Shown here: one piece after another, positions 1 to 11,969 of the stretch
How positions within the stretch are numbered: the first letter of the stretch is position 1
Layout: every line of letters starts with the position of its first letter
NCBI GenBank assembly: GCA_958298945.1
Contig: OY282609.1
Location: forward strand, 61,724,220-61,788,219
Direction: 5' to 3'
From: Atherix ibis
Taxonomy: Eukaryota > Arthropoda > Insecta > Diptera > Athericidae
Length of the DNA stretch: 64,000 bases
Made by a program: the position numbers and the translations under genes
The notes under the pieces: model-generated
Told to the model about the DNA's origin: nothing
The model's database searches: none
What the model saw: the letters and a program-made list of their open reading frames with translations, nothing else

Positions 1-794
1 TTCAGGTTACAATCTCGCATATACTAAGCAAATACCATTTACCCCAGAATTAGTTCGTGAATAGAATTTTCTCCATTGTAGAGCTCCTTTATCCAATAAT
101 CCCATTGCAAGTCTTATATTTAATTTTTTTCAAATCAACCAATTCACTGCACAAAATCATCTACCCGTAATTAATCCTATACTTAGTTTCGCTTAGAAAA
201 ATGGCTATGTTCTCTCACATATAAGCTAAAGTCTCAAAAAATCCTAATAACTATTATCTAATTACTGCACAAATTTTGAAGCACATTTAAAAAAATAACT
301 TATTTATATAAAGTATACTCCATTCTACGAATTTTCCTTCCCTTCAGAAATGATTCCCAAACCTAAGAAACGTGTTAAATTTGCATTTAAATGTAAGCCC
401 ATAGGCCTTATCATCAATTTATAGAGTCCTCTCTTGAGCTGAAAGTGAACCGCTATGTTTCTTGACATTTGCCAGGTATTTGATCTTGCCTGGTGTACCC
501 AGGCTTACTCTGCTTATTTTCTAAATAATATCTCTGACAACGTTATTTTCAAGTGGTTCAGAATCAGAATTATTCCAATTTGCTTCCTATGCATGCTGGT
601 GTTATATTTTATATAATATTCATACCTCAAATGTTTCTTACTTAATTGTTTTGCTTGTTGGAGAGTAAAAATTAACTAGTAAAAAAGTGTTGACATACTC
701 TTTATTCTTCGCTCGAAATAATTTACGATAAAAATATGATATTATATCTACCTTTGACTTTACATTGATGAGAGATAACTTGAAATCCTCATAC
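1..794. other. AT-rich sequence, no gene seen
   Basis: No ORF with coding character, no repeat structure and no recognisable element end was found. The sequence is ordinary AT-rich non-coding DNA leading up to a LINE scrap. Confidence 0.6.
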
Positions 795-965
795 GAGAAC
801 TAAACAGACTTTATCAAATTCTTACGACAAAAGTTTTTAACCCTCACTGGATAGTAAATTCATTATAAATAATCAAGTTTTAAAACCAATCTGGGCGTAT
901 GGACTAAAAACTATGGTGCTCAATAAAGCCTTTCAATTCCAGTCGAATACAATTTCTAACAGTGT
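795..965 (+). pseudogene. LINE reverse transcriptase C-terminal scrap
   Basis: Translation with one frame correction gives a stretch ending LKPIWAYGLKLWCS. This matches the conserved 'KPIWtYGi.LWG' segment found C-terminal to the reverse transcriptase domain of Jockey-clade LINEs. Upstream residues resemble the 'N.LY' helix that precedes it. One extra A near 910 breaks the frame. No start, catalytic motif or tail is present, so this is a dead fragment. The corresponding region of the larger LINE at 5.0-7.1 kb reads IKPIWTYGIELWGS, so the two may belong to related families. Both ends are approximate. Confidence 0.6.
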
Positions 966-984
966 AATCCACCTTCTCTTCACA

Positions 985-1596
985 TCTAATATATAAAAGT
1001 CAAAATATGTATGTTCGTTTGTTCGTTTGTCCACAATTCTTCTCTACGTCACTACAATACTTTTCTGAAATACCAGGCGCTCATACAAAATGCAAAACCG
1101 TGTTCTCTCTTCTACGCTGTCTTTTCTCCTCACCCCTCACCTTATTCTCATTGCGAGACCGTGTCGTGACCGTGTCGTGATAGCCTTAGAAGAGTAGAGT
1201 AGTATAAGTATTAGAAAAGTGTCATGGTTGAGTAAACAAATGGCTGGATCTAAGGCTGTGGAAGTAAGCGCTGGGTACGTGATGATTTTGTTTCTGATTT
1301 TCTGACTTTTTTATGAATGCCTAGTACTTCAGAAATGAAAATGAACTTCTACAAAATTTAAGGAAACTCTGGAAAATTGGAAAATATGAAAATCTTCTTA
1401 AATGTTTAATGAGAGTCCAGAAACTTCTAGAAAATTTAAGTAAACACAGGAAAATTCGAAAATATGAAAATTTTCTAGAATGCTTCTTGAAAGTCTGGAA
1501 ACTTCTAGAAAATTTAAGGAAACTCTGGAAAATTCGAATATTTTTAAAGTTCGAAACAAAAAGGGACCCGGGCAACGTCGGGTACTGATCAGCTAG
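985..1596 (+). mobile_element. Non-autonomous Helitron
   Basis: The 5' end is TCTAATATATAAAAG, starting with TC. The 3' end is CTAG at 1593-1596, preceded about ten bases upstream by a GC-rich hairpin (ACCCG at 1566-1570 pairing with CGGGT at 1579-1583, 8-base loop). The flanking host bases are A (984) and T (1597), as expected for Helitron insertion between A and T without target duplication. These are the standard Helitron hallmarks. There is no Rep/helicase coding capacity in its 612 bp, so it would depend on an autonomous relative. Its centre holds a 78-bp minisatellite. Confidence 0.85.
1344..1540. repeat. 78-bp minisatellite inside the Helitron
   Basis: Units begin with AACTTCTA(C/G)AAAATTTAAG at 1344, 1422 and 1500, an exact 78-base period. 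The first two units are complete and the third is about half length. The units differ by scattered substitutions, so the array is not freshly expanded. Confidence 0.85.
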
Positions 1597-1624
1597 TATT
1601 ATATATTACTCGTTATAAAAATGT

Positions 1625-2873
1625 TCACGATCGTCCTACCATTTAAAAGTTGCATTTTAAAAAATAAATTTAAAAAAAAACTAGTGTATATTTTTTAAAA
1701 TTTCCAGAAAGATTGAACCTTGAAATTTAAGAATGAAACACAAAATCATTTAAATGATTGCCACGGCTGGCCTTACAGTACCCCATTCGCTTGACCCAAT
1801 TTTTCAGTACATTTTGGATTGTCTGGGCTTGTATCTCTTCAATGGCAACTTTGATTTCGTCTTTCAAGGCCTCAATTGTCTCTGGATGGCTTGCGTTACA
1901 TTTATCCTTAACGACTACCCACAGAAAATAATCCAACGGGCTCAAATTATAGCTCCGACGCTGCCAATTGACATCAGAATTCCGGCTGATTATTCGGTTT
2001 TCAAAAGCAGTGCCCAAAAGTTGGATTGTTACGTTGGCTGTGTGGCAAGTGGCCCCGTCTTGTTGAAACCAAATGTCATCCATGCCATTCTCTTCATCTT
2101 TTGGAAACAAAAATTCGTTGAGCATGCCGACCGTAACGGCGGCTCCTTCATAGTTCTCGGAGAAAAACGGCCCAATGATGCCTCCACTCCAAAATCCGCA
2201 CCAAACCGTGACTCGTTGTGGATGCATCGGCTTTTCTATGGTGACGTATGGATTTTCTGAGCCCCAGATGCGACAATTTTGTATGTTGACATACCCACCG
2301 AGGTGGAAATGAGCCTCATCCGAAAAGATGATTTTTCGGCCAATTGATCTTGAGCCCATTGGGCAAACCGAAAACGCATCAGACGGTCATGCGGCTTTAG
2401 TTGTTGGACTAAATGAACTTTGTAAGCTTTCATACCGAGGTCTTTGTGCAAAATTATCAACAGAGAAGTGCGGGAAATGTTCAATTCCTGAGAACGGTGA
2501 CAAGTTGATGTTGATGGATGCTCACAGACATTTTCAACAACGGCGGCAATATTCTCGGTCTTAGAGCGGGAACGAGTTGCTTTGGCAACCAACAAACCAG
2601 TTTCGCGAACTCACTTCACCAATTTGTCCACAAGTTGACGTGATGGCATTCGATCTTTGGTCATTTTTTTGTTTAAATTTCCCCCAAGTTGGGGTTGAAC
2701 ACTCACCATTTTGGAAGTAAGTTCTCAATATTTCCCAGTTTTTCTTCAAGCGTATGAATTACCGTAAAATTGAGACTTTCAACTAACAATCTGTAAATTC
2801 GTGATGACATTTAACACTCAAGTACCTCAAATAAATAGTGGTTCAAAATGCAACCGCTAGATGGACCACCCTA
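1625..2873 (-). mobile_element. DD41D mariner-like element, family A
   Basis: The right terminal inverted repeat reads, on the minus strand, TATAGGGTGGTCCATCTAGC and continues into GGTTGCATTTT. A decayed left copy (GTCCTACC then GTTGCATTTT) lies at 1633-1657. Between them lies a broken transposase on the minus strand. The length is typical of a mariner. The left end is approximate because that repeat is degraded; it lies within about 30 bp of the Helitron 3' end. Its terminal sequence differs from the other DD41D elements in the window. Confidence 0.75.
1727..2749 (-). pseudogene. DD41D (rosa-like) transposase, frameshifted
   Basis: A cut-and-paste transposase relic. The N-terminal helix-turn-helix region (ILRTYFQNGE) is followed by a frameshift near 2665, an in-frame stop around 2630, and another frameshift near 2340. 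The catalytic region then reads FSDEAHFHLGG (first Asp), WFQQDGATCHTA (second Asp) and LSPLDYFLW (third Asp). I count 41 residues between the second and third Asp, which places it in the DD41D group known from tephritid 'rosa' elements rather than classical DD34D mariners. All three acidic residues survive, but the frame is broken at least three times, so no active protein is expected. Confidence 0.8.
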
Positions 2874-2875
2874 TA

Positions 2876-5002
2876 TAACGTCCCAATAAATACTCGACGC
2901 TGTAAGTGACAATGGGGCTGAGGCATTTTTTAAGAGTTTAAATTAAAATCCCGTAAGGCGAAGTAGCACCGATAGGTGTTCAGTTCAGCTTCTTAAAATA
3001 AGCTTTTTGCTTATTTGTAGTTGTAACTAAAAAATATATACATTTTGCTTCAACTTAATACATTTCTAATAGTATACCATATATTGCACTTTAGATTCTT
3101 CCACTATTTTCGCTATTATTTTTATTATTTCCTTTTCCTTTGTTTAGTATTAAAGATCCACTTCCACTTGATTCGATTGGATTTCCTAGAATATCCGATA
3201 TCATCGGTCGTCTAGCAGTTGAATCAAATTGCCATTACATATTATAAGTCTTACATGTCCACACAGGTCAATTTTATCCATGATGTGATTAATAAGTTTA
3301 AGGTTTCCCCATACTCGTAGATACTCGAGCATACGCTACTACGTGTATAACCAACATTGTTTTGATGGATTTGATGTTGGAATAGTGAAAACTTTAATTA
3401 CAAAAATCTACTGCTCGCACTAACTACAACTACACATATGTAGGCACTTATGTTCAAATATCGATGATCTAGGTTGAGCTATTTAATAGATACTCGTACT
3501 ATTGGTATATAGAAGCATAGCATGGATGGTCAGTAATGGTAGTCATCTATTAGATAGACTTAAACGATTCGCTTCAAACTAAAAATATTTGCTAGCGCTT
3601 GAATTTGTTTATACTCTACTCATATGCATTATTGGATGAATGAAGCCTACCGTTCATTTTAACTATAATAGTTCTTATTTGAAATTCAATCACTATCAGT
3701 TCCGTGGATTTTCATACTGATCATCGACCCAATGAACTAGCCAATGGCCTATCTACGTGTACAACTACAATCATTGTTAACACCAGGAAACGACTGTCTG
3801 ACGATATTGAAAAGTTATCCGACTAAGAGGAGATTTTGGTGTGCCATCACTACTTATTTCAAACACCTTCGGATAGCATATATTTGGTAAAAAGTGCTTG
3901 AAAATTACACTCGCTACACGTACACATATGTATGTATTTTGTACATAGACGATAACGTCATTTTAATAAATGTGCAGGTAGTAGTCGAACCGATATGTTG
4001 TGACGGGTAGGAAAAAAATATTTCCATTTAGTTAAGCTAGGCATGTACTTCTAATATGTATGTTTGTATGTACGAAAATTATATGTTGTTTTGTTGTTGT
4101 ACGAACAGCCTTAGCGGGATACTCGTTCCATTATCAGTATCCCAGTATCCCACATCTTTAAAAATCTCTATAGAACCGATTCTCAACCATCTCTAGGCAT
4201 ACTCATATAATCTGTGCGCATATGTTAACCGAGATTTTTTCTCATCATTTTGCAATAACCCTATTTCTGCCGCAAAAAAGCTTTTTATTAGGTGATGATT
4301 TATGTAAGCGATGTGTTTTGATTTTTTCAGCCACATCGAATATAATCCAATTAAGGAATCAAGCAATATAGTCCCATATAGCCGCAAAAGGAGTGCAAGA
4401 GGTCATATACATATGTACATACGCTATATTATATTATTTCTACTCGTAGATGGGGATGGTATAGGGAAATGAACTGCTGCGATATATTCGCACACAATAT
4501 TTTCATATATTGTTTATTTATTCACATTCAATGAATATTATACTATCTATAGTCGTTTAAATATACCGAAAATATATGATAGGAAGTATATTCTACTCAA
4601 CGAATATACTGTGATGGTTTAAAAATAACGTAAAACACATTTGACATATTTATTGGAAGATTCATGGGCAAGAAATTATTGGCTCCTACGTATATACTAA
4701 ATGTTTCATTTTTGTTTTGTTTTCGTTTATTGCGGTGTTCCATTTTAAATCATTAAAAATAATTTTTTATCGTTTCCAATATTGTTACTGCTGTGACCAT
4801 TACTCTGATTGTAATGATATTCAATAAAATCATCAAAAAAAAAAATCGTTAATAAAAAAAAAATTATATAAAATGTATGTTTTTATGAAGTTATGTCATT
4901 TTAAAAAGGACATTTTATTTGATATAGGGTGTTTGCATATTTGGTAAAAAAATAACTAGGATGTATTATCTAATAAACTTATGTCATGCTATTTTACTTT
5001 AT
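2876..5002. other. AT-rich sequence, no gene seen
   Basis: No coding ORF or element structure was recognised. The stretch contains three TACTCGTA octamers (3312, 3491, 4441) and short CATATGTA strings common across the window. Confidence 0.55.
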
Positions 5003-5009
5003 GAAGCAC
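5003..5009 (+). repeat. Possible target-site duplication of the LINE (left copy)
   Basis: GAAGCAC lies immediately outside the LINE's 3' tail and recurs at 7117-7123, immediately outside the last recognisable coding sequence. Seven bases is short, so chance is possible. Confidence 0.4.
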
Positions 5010-7116
5010 TTTTATTTTTATTTTTATTTTTATCTGCAACTACAATTTTATTGTAACAAGCAGATTTACATAACATTTTAATTAACAATCTTGTGCATCA
5101 TGAAGTGGGAGTAAACACCCATCTGCGTTTCTCTAGACCATTGTCTCTTAAGTCTCCGATGAGTGTTACGGGGAGGGCTGTACAAGATAATTCTCTCGCA
5201 AAAGGATTATGATGATAAGGTAAACGGGACTGAAATTTTTTATATCGGGACATGCACAGGTCATGAGCAAAGGGAACATTTAGGTCACGATGTATTACAG
5301 TGTAACGAACATAAAAGGGGGCATCAACAATTTTACGGAGGATCTTGGATTGTAAGGTCTGAACGCGATTGGAATTGGAACGTTTCGTTGAACCCCAAAG
5401 TTCAATTCCATATGTCCAAATAGGTTTTATAATTATATTGTAGATTAGAAGTTTACTTTTAATTGTTAGTTTCAGCTCTTTTTAATCTAGTATGTGGGTT
5501 CCATGTTAGTCTCTTATCCAGGTAAAGTCCCAAATAACGTACTTTATCATATTGCTGTATTATGTTGCTAATAAGGTATAAAGGGGTAGGTTTTCCTTGA
5601 CAAAGTGTGAAAGTAATGTGAGCACTTTTCTGTTCATTTACCTTCATTCTCCATTTCTTAAATCAAGATTGAAGGTTGTGGATATGGGATTGTAAATTGT
5701 TGGAAGCTATGTCAGGATTTGAATGGGTAGCAAGTATGGCCGTACCGTCTGCATAAGTAGCAATTATAGTATTAGGATAAGCTGGGATGCCATGCGTATA
5801 AATATTACATAAAATGGGACCAAGGATACTGCCTTGTGGGACTCCGGCTAGAATAGGATATATTTCCGAGGATTCTGAGTTAATTGTAACTTGGAAATGT
5901 CGTTGGGAGATATATGAATTTATGATGAGGTAGTATGTTGAAGAAAGAAAGCTCTTGAGTTTCCAAAGGAGTCTAGGATGCCACACGCGATCAAAAGCTT
6001 GGGACATATCTAGAAATACTCCTGAGCAATACTCTTTCCTCTCAAAAGAGGATGTAATATGATCAGGAATGATTTTTTCATTAACTAGAACTGGGTAGAG
6101 TCGTTGTAATAGGAGTTTTTCAAATATCTTACCAAGAATTGGTAAGAGGCTGATAGGTCTATAGGAGGAAGGAGAATTAATGGGTTTATTTGGTTACTAT
6201 TTCAAATATGTGTGATTAAAACTAAAGCTTTTCGGGAAATTTACTTCAGAATAGGAGCTGCTATTAGATCATAACCAGGAGCTTTTTTATTGGGAAGGCG
6301 CAGAATTGTAGACTTAATTTCCGAGGGCTTGAAATTTTTGGGGTGGAAGACTCATAGGAAGTGGGAACATTAGTTCTTCAATGATTTTGTTAGTATGTGA
6401 TTTGTCTTCTATATCATCATGTGGAGCAAAAGTATTTACCAAATGTTTAGCAAACTACTTCGGCTTTTTCTTTGTCTGTTTTTGCCCAGTTACCGTCATT
6501 TTGTTTCAGTGGGTGTGATATTATTTTGTACAAGATTATTCGTCTAGTGGCTTCCCATAAACAAATATTGTCAGTAAGCGATTTTGTATAAGTTTCATGC
6601 CGTTCATTATAGTGCTTACTAATTTCCATTTTTGGTTCACGTTGTAGTCGGTTAAGTTCCTGTTTGTAGCTAGGCATTCGTATGCGTTGCCACTGCATTC
6701 TTATTTTTCTTTTTTCGTTAATTAAAGTCCGGATTTTAGTTGGTAAATTTTGTTGTAGTGGTTGTGTCGTATTGTAAGAGATGTGAGCGGTTGTGACTGC
6801 ATGGTGTATGTGTATAGTGAGGTCATTTACAGCATCATTAATGTCATTTATCAGCCTAGGATGAAGAGTCTTTAAGATTGGCTTAGAAATAAGAGTAAGG
6901 AGAACAGGACTATGATCAGAGTTTAAATCCGAAAGAGTTTCAATACTAGAATTCATGGTAATTGAAGGAGTGCTATTGAAGTAATCGAGGATATCAGGTC
7001 ATTTTAAAACAGATGTTGGCCAGTATGTTGGATTTGGAGGGGAGGTTATTTGATATGATGTATGGGATAGAGCTTCTTGAAGAATCTTTCCTCAAGGGTT
7101 AGCAACGCGGCAACCC
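5010..7116 (-). mobile_element. 5'-truncated Jockey-like LINE
   Basis: This minus-strand non-LTR retrotransposon copy ends at its 3' side in a short A-rich repeat (ATAAAA/TAAAAA units, 5010-5033). It runs up through reverse transcriptase into the C-terminal part of the endonuclease domain, where it stops abruptly. That is the usual 5' truncation left by target-primed reverse transcription. Possible 7-bp target duplications (GAAGCAC) flank it. The same family seems to recur in scraps at 58.5-59.1 kb and perhaps at 0.8-0.97 kb. Confidence 0.75.
5105..7116 (-). pseudogene. LINE ORF2 (endonuclease/reverse transcriptase), decayed
   Basis: From the N-terminal side: the endonuclease end gives GCRVANP, an in-frame stop, EALSHTSYQ, a second stop, then SDLNSDHSP, the catalytic SDH motif of apurinic-type endonucleases. 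A linker follows (6447-6956). After frameshifts the reverse transcriptase palm appears as AFDRVWHPRLLWKL, AGVPQGSILGPILCNIY and TYADGTAIL. The invariant YADD is changed to YADG (second Asp to Gly, codon 5744-5746), which should abolish catalysis. Beyond another frameshift come VRYLGLYLDKRLTW and PIWTYGIELWGS, typical of the Jockey-type C-terminal region. The nuclease N-terminus and any ORF1 are absent. The copy is dead. Confidence 0.8.
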
Positions 7117-7123
7117 GAAGCAC
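7117..7123 (+). repeat. Possible target-site duplication of the LINE (right copy)
   Basis: GAAGCAC, identical to 5003-5009. It directly follows the last codons readable as endonuclease. Confidence 0.4.
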
Positions 7124-7224
7124 ATTTTAAACTAAAGTTATTGAAAAAAGGTATTTTCAGAGTATGCAAGACAATTCTGTACAATAACTCTATTTATTTG
7201 TTTATTGTAAGTAATGTATCTGCG

Positions 7225-7380
7225 ATAATAATAGAAATGGCATAAAGGACAAGGTTGGTATGACCAATCCGGATTCTGATAAGTTTCCTTGCCCAGAATT
7301 TCGGAACGTTTGCTAAATAGACTTGGTTTGCCGATGTTTAACCAATACGTAGCAAGAAATCTTCCACTATTGACCTACTC
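7225..7380 (-). pseudogene. LINE 3'-region scrap, related to the 33.9-34.4 kb fragment
   Basis: Minus-strand translation gives NVPKFWARKLIRIRIGHTN. The fragment at 33.9-34.4 kb reads IPKFLARKLLRIQIGHI at the equivalent place. The nucleotide sequences also align by eye over about 115 bases (TTCC(A/C)T... CAGAATTTC...). The family is therefore the RNase H-carrying LINE described there, but this copy holds only the segment downstream of RNase H. Ends are approximate. Confidence 0.55.
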
Positions 7381-7658
7381 TATTTTCTGCGCATAGCCAA
7401 CTAACTCTATTTATTAATCAATTATTATTATATACAGTTCTCAAATCTAAAGCATAATATACGAGTACAGTTGAAATCTGTTAAGAAATAATGCTTAACT
7501 TTTTGAGTAATTTAAAATAAAATCCTGTTTTTAACAGAATATACAATATTTTAAAAAAAACTTAATAAGAATTTATAGTAAATTTTTGTTAGAAGCTTAA
7601 TTCTAAATAATTTATTTCAGATATTAAATATGCAAAAAAAATTGAATAGTGTATAATA

Positions 7659-8919
7659 CGAGGGTCGTTCAATAAGTCCTTAAAAAAAATGGAAAAAAAC
7701 TGTTTTTAAAAAAAAAAATTTTATTTTTAAACATAATCTCGTTTTAGCTCTATACACTTTCCAAACCGTTTTTCCAAAATTTTTATCCCGTCCAAAAAAT
7801 AGGATTTCGGAAGTTCTGCAAAATACTCATCCGTTTGAGCAATGACGTCCTCATTGGAAGTGAACCGTCGTCCGCCAAGCCATTTCTTCAGATTGGGGAA
7901 AAGAAAATAGTCACTCGGGGCCACATCTGGTGAATAAGCCGGATGCTGCAACAATTCCATTCTCAATTCCACAATTTTGGCCATAAAAACAGCGCAGGTG
8001 TGCACACGCGTATTGTCCTGATGCAAGAGGATTTTTTTCTTCTTCAGATGGGGGCGTTTCTCTTTGATTTCCTCGCTCAACCGTTGCAATAACGACTCCT
8101 AATACGCTCCTGTTATTGTTTTTCCTTTTTCAAAGTAGTCGATAAAAATGATGCCCTGCGAATCCCAAAAGGCCGTGGCCATCACCTTGCCAGCCGATGG
8201 CACAGTTTTTGCATCTTCGGAGCCGGTTCACCCTTGAAAATCCACTGTGATAACTGTCTCTTCGTTTCTGGAGTGTAGTAGTGTATCCAGGTTTCGTCCA
8301 CAGTGACATATCGACGAAGGAATTCGGCAGGATTGCGATGAAAGAGTGCCAACATAGCCTCAGAGTCCACTACACGATTGCGCTTATTCTCCTCTGAGAG
8401 CAAACGCGGCACCCATCTTGCCGAAATTTTTTTCACAGACAATTTTTCATGCAAAATTGAAGCGACTGTACCTTGTGATATGCCCGTGGCCTCAACTAAT
8501 TCGCCGATCGTTCAAAATCAGATGATGGATTTCGTCGATGATTTCAGGAGTAGGCACCTCAACTGGGCGTCCTGAACGATGTTCATCTTTTGTGGATGAA
8601 CGGCCACGTTTAAATTCATTCACCCAATTGTAAACCGTCGCAAACGCAGGTGCAGATGTGCCATGAACTGCATCCAACTCGGCTTTGATTTCTTTCGGGC
8701 TTAAGCGTTTCAAATGGAGATGTTTGATAACAGCCCTAAACTCGCTTTTTTCCATTATTATGCACAAATAAATGTCGTTAACTTTAATTGACGATAGAAA
8801 TTGACCTACGCTATGGATCGAGCTGAAATCTCGATAATGCTACTTACAAAAAAAGTGTCTTTACCGACACTACGAGCGCAATTTCTTGGATTTTCGAAGG
8901 ACTTATTGAACGACCCTCG
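7659..8919 (-). mobile_element. DD34D mariner family A, copy 1
   Basis: Perfectly placed terminal inverted repeats begin ACGAGGGTCGTTCAATAAGT (cut at CGAGGG) at both ends, flanked by TA at 7657-7658 and 8920-8921. The 1261-bp length is normal for a mariner. Two further copies with the same termini lie at 19.55 and 56.65 kb and are nearly identical to it over long stretches, so the family spread fairly recently. Confidence 0.92.
7727..8755 (-). pseudogene. Mariner family A transposase, three breaks
   Basis: Starts MEKSEFRAVIKHLHLK (the helix-turn-helix N-terminus). Compared with copy 2, a 14-base deletion near 8507 removes the start of KVRELVEATG and shifts the frame. A 1-base deletion near 8213 follows APK. 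A Tyr codon has become TAG near 8101, in the YYASLLQR motif. WVPRLL, VDETWIHYYTP (first Asp), LLHQDN (second Asp) and SPDVAPSDYFLF (third Asp) are all still readable. The spacing of 34 residues between the last two Asp residues makes it DD34D. I could not assign the subfamily from memory with confidence; it is neither the irritans nor the mauritiana type also present here. Confidence 0.85.
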
Positions 8920-8921
8920 TA

Positions 8922-11102
8922 TATAAGGTGTTGCAATAAATTAGACAATTTCAAGTGAACAGACGGACTTAGGAATCGCAGAAATCTGTTTGTCCGACCA
9001 AAATTATTACCATGACAACGCCACCTGTTTTCAATTCTATTAAAAATGTTTTATGTCATCGAAAAACGTGAACTTTTAACAAGGAGTATTTCCAATAGGG
9101 AATTCACCGAGTTTAATACAATATTTGATGGCACATGGTTGCCCAAATACTAAAAAAGCACAACTTTACTCATCACGCTTTATAAGATCGCATAATTACA
9201 GGTCGCACAATCTTGTACTGTACGTCTAGAATGGACAACTCTGTCTTATTACTAGGTGCTGAACCTCATATATAGAAGAAAATTAGATAAAGAAATATTC
9301 TAATAATGTTTTTGAAATTATTCCAAAATCATCACAACTTTTCAACATGAAGAGGATATCAATGCAAAATTTCCTGCAAATTGATCCAAATCTATTCCGA
9401 ATCATATCCGATTTTACGTTGTATGCGCTTTTTCCCTTAGCTTTTAATTTTTTTTTTGAATTACCATTTTTTTCTTTTGTATTCGAGTTTCTGTTTCTAT
9501 TACAGTTAAATAAATTCTGATTATCTGTATCCAATGATAATATTGTTAAGAATATATTATAAGAACCAACAGTTGATATTTTCAACATTTGAATATGTTA
9601 TCAATGAAAGAGTTTTAAATTTGTTTCTCAGTAAGCTCTTTATCCTTTGGCGTAACCGGCACAACCGAATTGGTGGTTTTAACGATTCACCAAATTGCCC
9701 ACATTCGACGAATAACCTTCACTTCATAAACTCTACTGCTTCTTCGTTCCATCCTCCAGTGAACAGCTGGGGAATCCATTGATCTGCTAATATGGATATT
9801 TGGAAAATGCCCACACATACCTTTATTCGATTCTTTTATGTATAGGTACGCCCCCGTAGCGAAATTGATGCAAAATTACAAGCATTTATTTGGTTTTGAA
9901 AAGCTTGGTCTGGTTTGCATGCTGTGCGGTTTACTTCAATTCAGTTTAGTGCATCAGTTCGATTTTGTCAATTTGCCGGATTCTCCGATTTGCCTCTTCA
10001 TGTGATCCTTGTATGTACTCGTATATGCCTGCCACTAAGATAAACTGAAACAATTAAAGGTAATGGTAATGGAAAAGCCAACATTAGATAGGAGAATACA
10101 CTTTTTTCGGTCTGTACAATGCTCAACATTCCTCAATACATAAGCTCATTCTGCGACATTACTCCCTTGCACACTACTAACGATATTGTGCATTTTGTTA
10201 CATTGTATAGTCTTTGTATAAAGTTGGATTGTTGTTGAAAATTCGCCGTTTCCGCATTTAAATTGAGTGGACACGTTCTTGGCATCAATGTTGGCATTTG
10301 CACGGACATTGGCATCTCCTCAAATAGTCTTATCTTGTTTGAAATGTACTCTCGTATATATTGTTTAAGAAATCAGGACAAGAAATTTGCAAATTTCCTC
10401 AAATTCCGGTCAATTGTTCTTAAGTACAATGCTATTCAAATCATGGATTCAGTAGTTCTGTTCAAGTACCCAATTTCTAAAAATTACTTTGTGGACACGT
10501 GATAACATTAGAATGAATGAGAATATTCTCTTGTACTTTGCTTTTCTATAAAGGACCTCCCGGAAATGTGATAACCGCCTACAATTTTCTGATTTTAAAA
10601 TAGCTGCATTGTTAATGTCCGAACGTCAAATATCACCTCCCCCCCCCCCCCGCATTTTAACGATATTACTTGAACATACTTTTAACTCAACGGACAATCT
10701 CTTAACTTTTCTTACACATTTCCATTCTTGTCCTTGCTTGACGATGCATCCCACTAGACGATTTGCAATTGTAGACGCAAAATTAAAGCGAAGAAAAGAA
10801 AAATTACTAAGCACAACCGGAAAGAATAATCATCATTCTCATTGAGAAAGTCTTGAAGTCCATGACCCATGCTAATGTTCCTTTGTAGACGATCCCAGAT
10901 GCATACTGTCCGAGAAGTTAAAAAACCAAAACTGGAAAAATGTGACAAGAACCAGAAAAATATCATTTCAGGCAATGGGCAAAGGAAGCACCAGAAATTC
11001 TGATACTGTCTAGTAAAAGCAGGTTAGGTTCAGGAATTTTTAGAATATCGGGTACCAAAACGGAAATTTTTTTTTGTTTGAAATTCTAAAAGGGGACACA
11101 AA
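8922..11102. other. AT-rich sequence with a poly-C run, no gene seen
   Basis: No convincing ORF. A run of about fourteen C lies near 10638-10651. A less AT-rich patch at 9640-10020 shows no long frame or element ends. Confidence 0.5.
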
Positions 11103-11258
11103 ATGACATTGGATGGCGTGGCGTGCTTTGAATACGAAATGTCGCATTCTTTGGTTGAATTTCTTTGGCATTTCTTGAAGAAAGTGGAACGTTTCACTTT
11201 GAGTCGATTATATATCCTTTACAGTTTTTCGCCATATTTGATTAGAGTAGTGGTGTAG
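11103..11258 (+). CDS. Small unidentified ORF
   Basis: A 51-codon frame with a good insect start context (CACAAAATGA), reading MTLDGVACFEYEMSHSLVEF and ending LIRVVV. An in-frame stop lies about 30 bases upstream, so it cannot extend far 5'. Its base composition is richer in G and C than the surroundings. It has hydrophobic and basic segments but no recognised motif, no clear signal peptide and no neighbouring gene. It could be chance, an exon fragment or a relic of an unrecognised element. Confidence 0.2.
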   Translation: MTLDGVACFEYEMSHSLVEFLWHFLKKVERFTLSRLYILYSFSPYLIRVVV

Positions 11259-11969
11259 GATTTTTTAAGTACTCCTCCGTTTTTTTTTATTTAAGGACCA
11301 ATGTAGCATCAATGTTGTGACCAATAACCCGCCCTCTACACTTTTGTTGCAGTCACAATTTATTTACAACTAGGACGTGAGTTAAATTTTATTTATTAAA
11401 CGCGATACTACAGTGTGTTATGCATTCCTTAGGTTTTGGATTATAGAAGACAATGTTTACAATTGTAGTAATAGTACTAGTACTATTCGTAGCAGTTCTT
11501 TGTTTTCTATTCGTATGTTCTTTAATCATGATACCAAAAATTTTATAGGTATTGAGAATACATTAAAGTTGGCAAGTGGAGCTTTTCTTACTATGCAATA
11601 TTATTAGTGCAACAATAGAATGTAAATTGATACATTTGCCCGATATGCTTGTCAGTAGTAATATTAGAATTGTAAGAAGATTGTTTGTCCTTTCTTAAAT
11701 AACAAATGTAGCTGATTGCAAACATTTAATTATGAGAAACAATTCTATTGGACTTTATTAGAGAAAAGTCTTTCATCTTTAACTATGGTGGTTTTAGTAC
11801 AAACTTTTTAACTATTCTGGAAAGCAAAGTTAACAATTAACAACTTAAAAAAAAATATATTCTTTTCTTAAAATTTTTCCTGGACAAATTGGGAAATCTT
11901 CAAAAAAAAAAATTAATTTTCTGAACATTATGCACTGAACATTTTTTTTTTCAAAAATTTTACACAAAC

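Noticed and set aside
1754..2260. Long plus-strand frame over the first DD41D element
   Set aside because: It is the antisense shadow of the transposase; the minus-strand product carries the family motifs.
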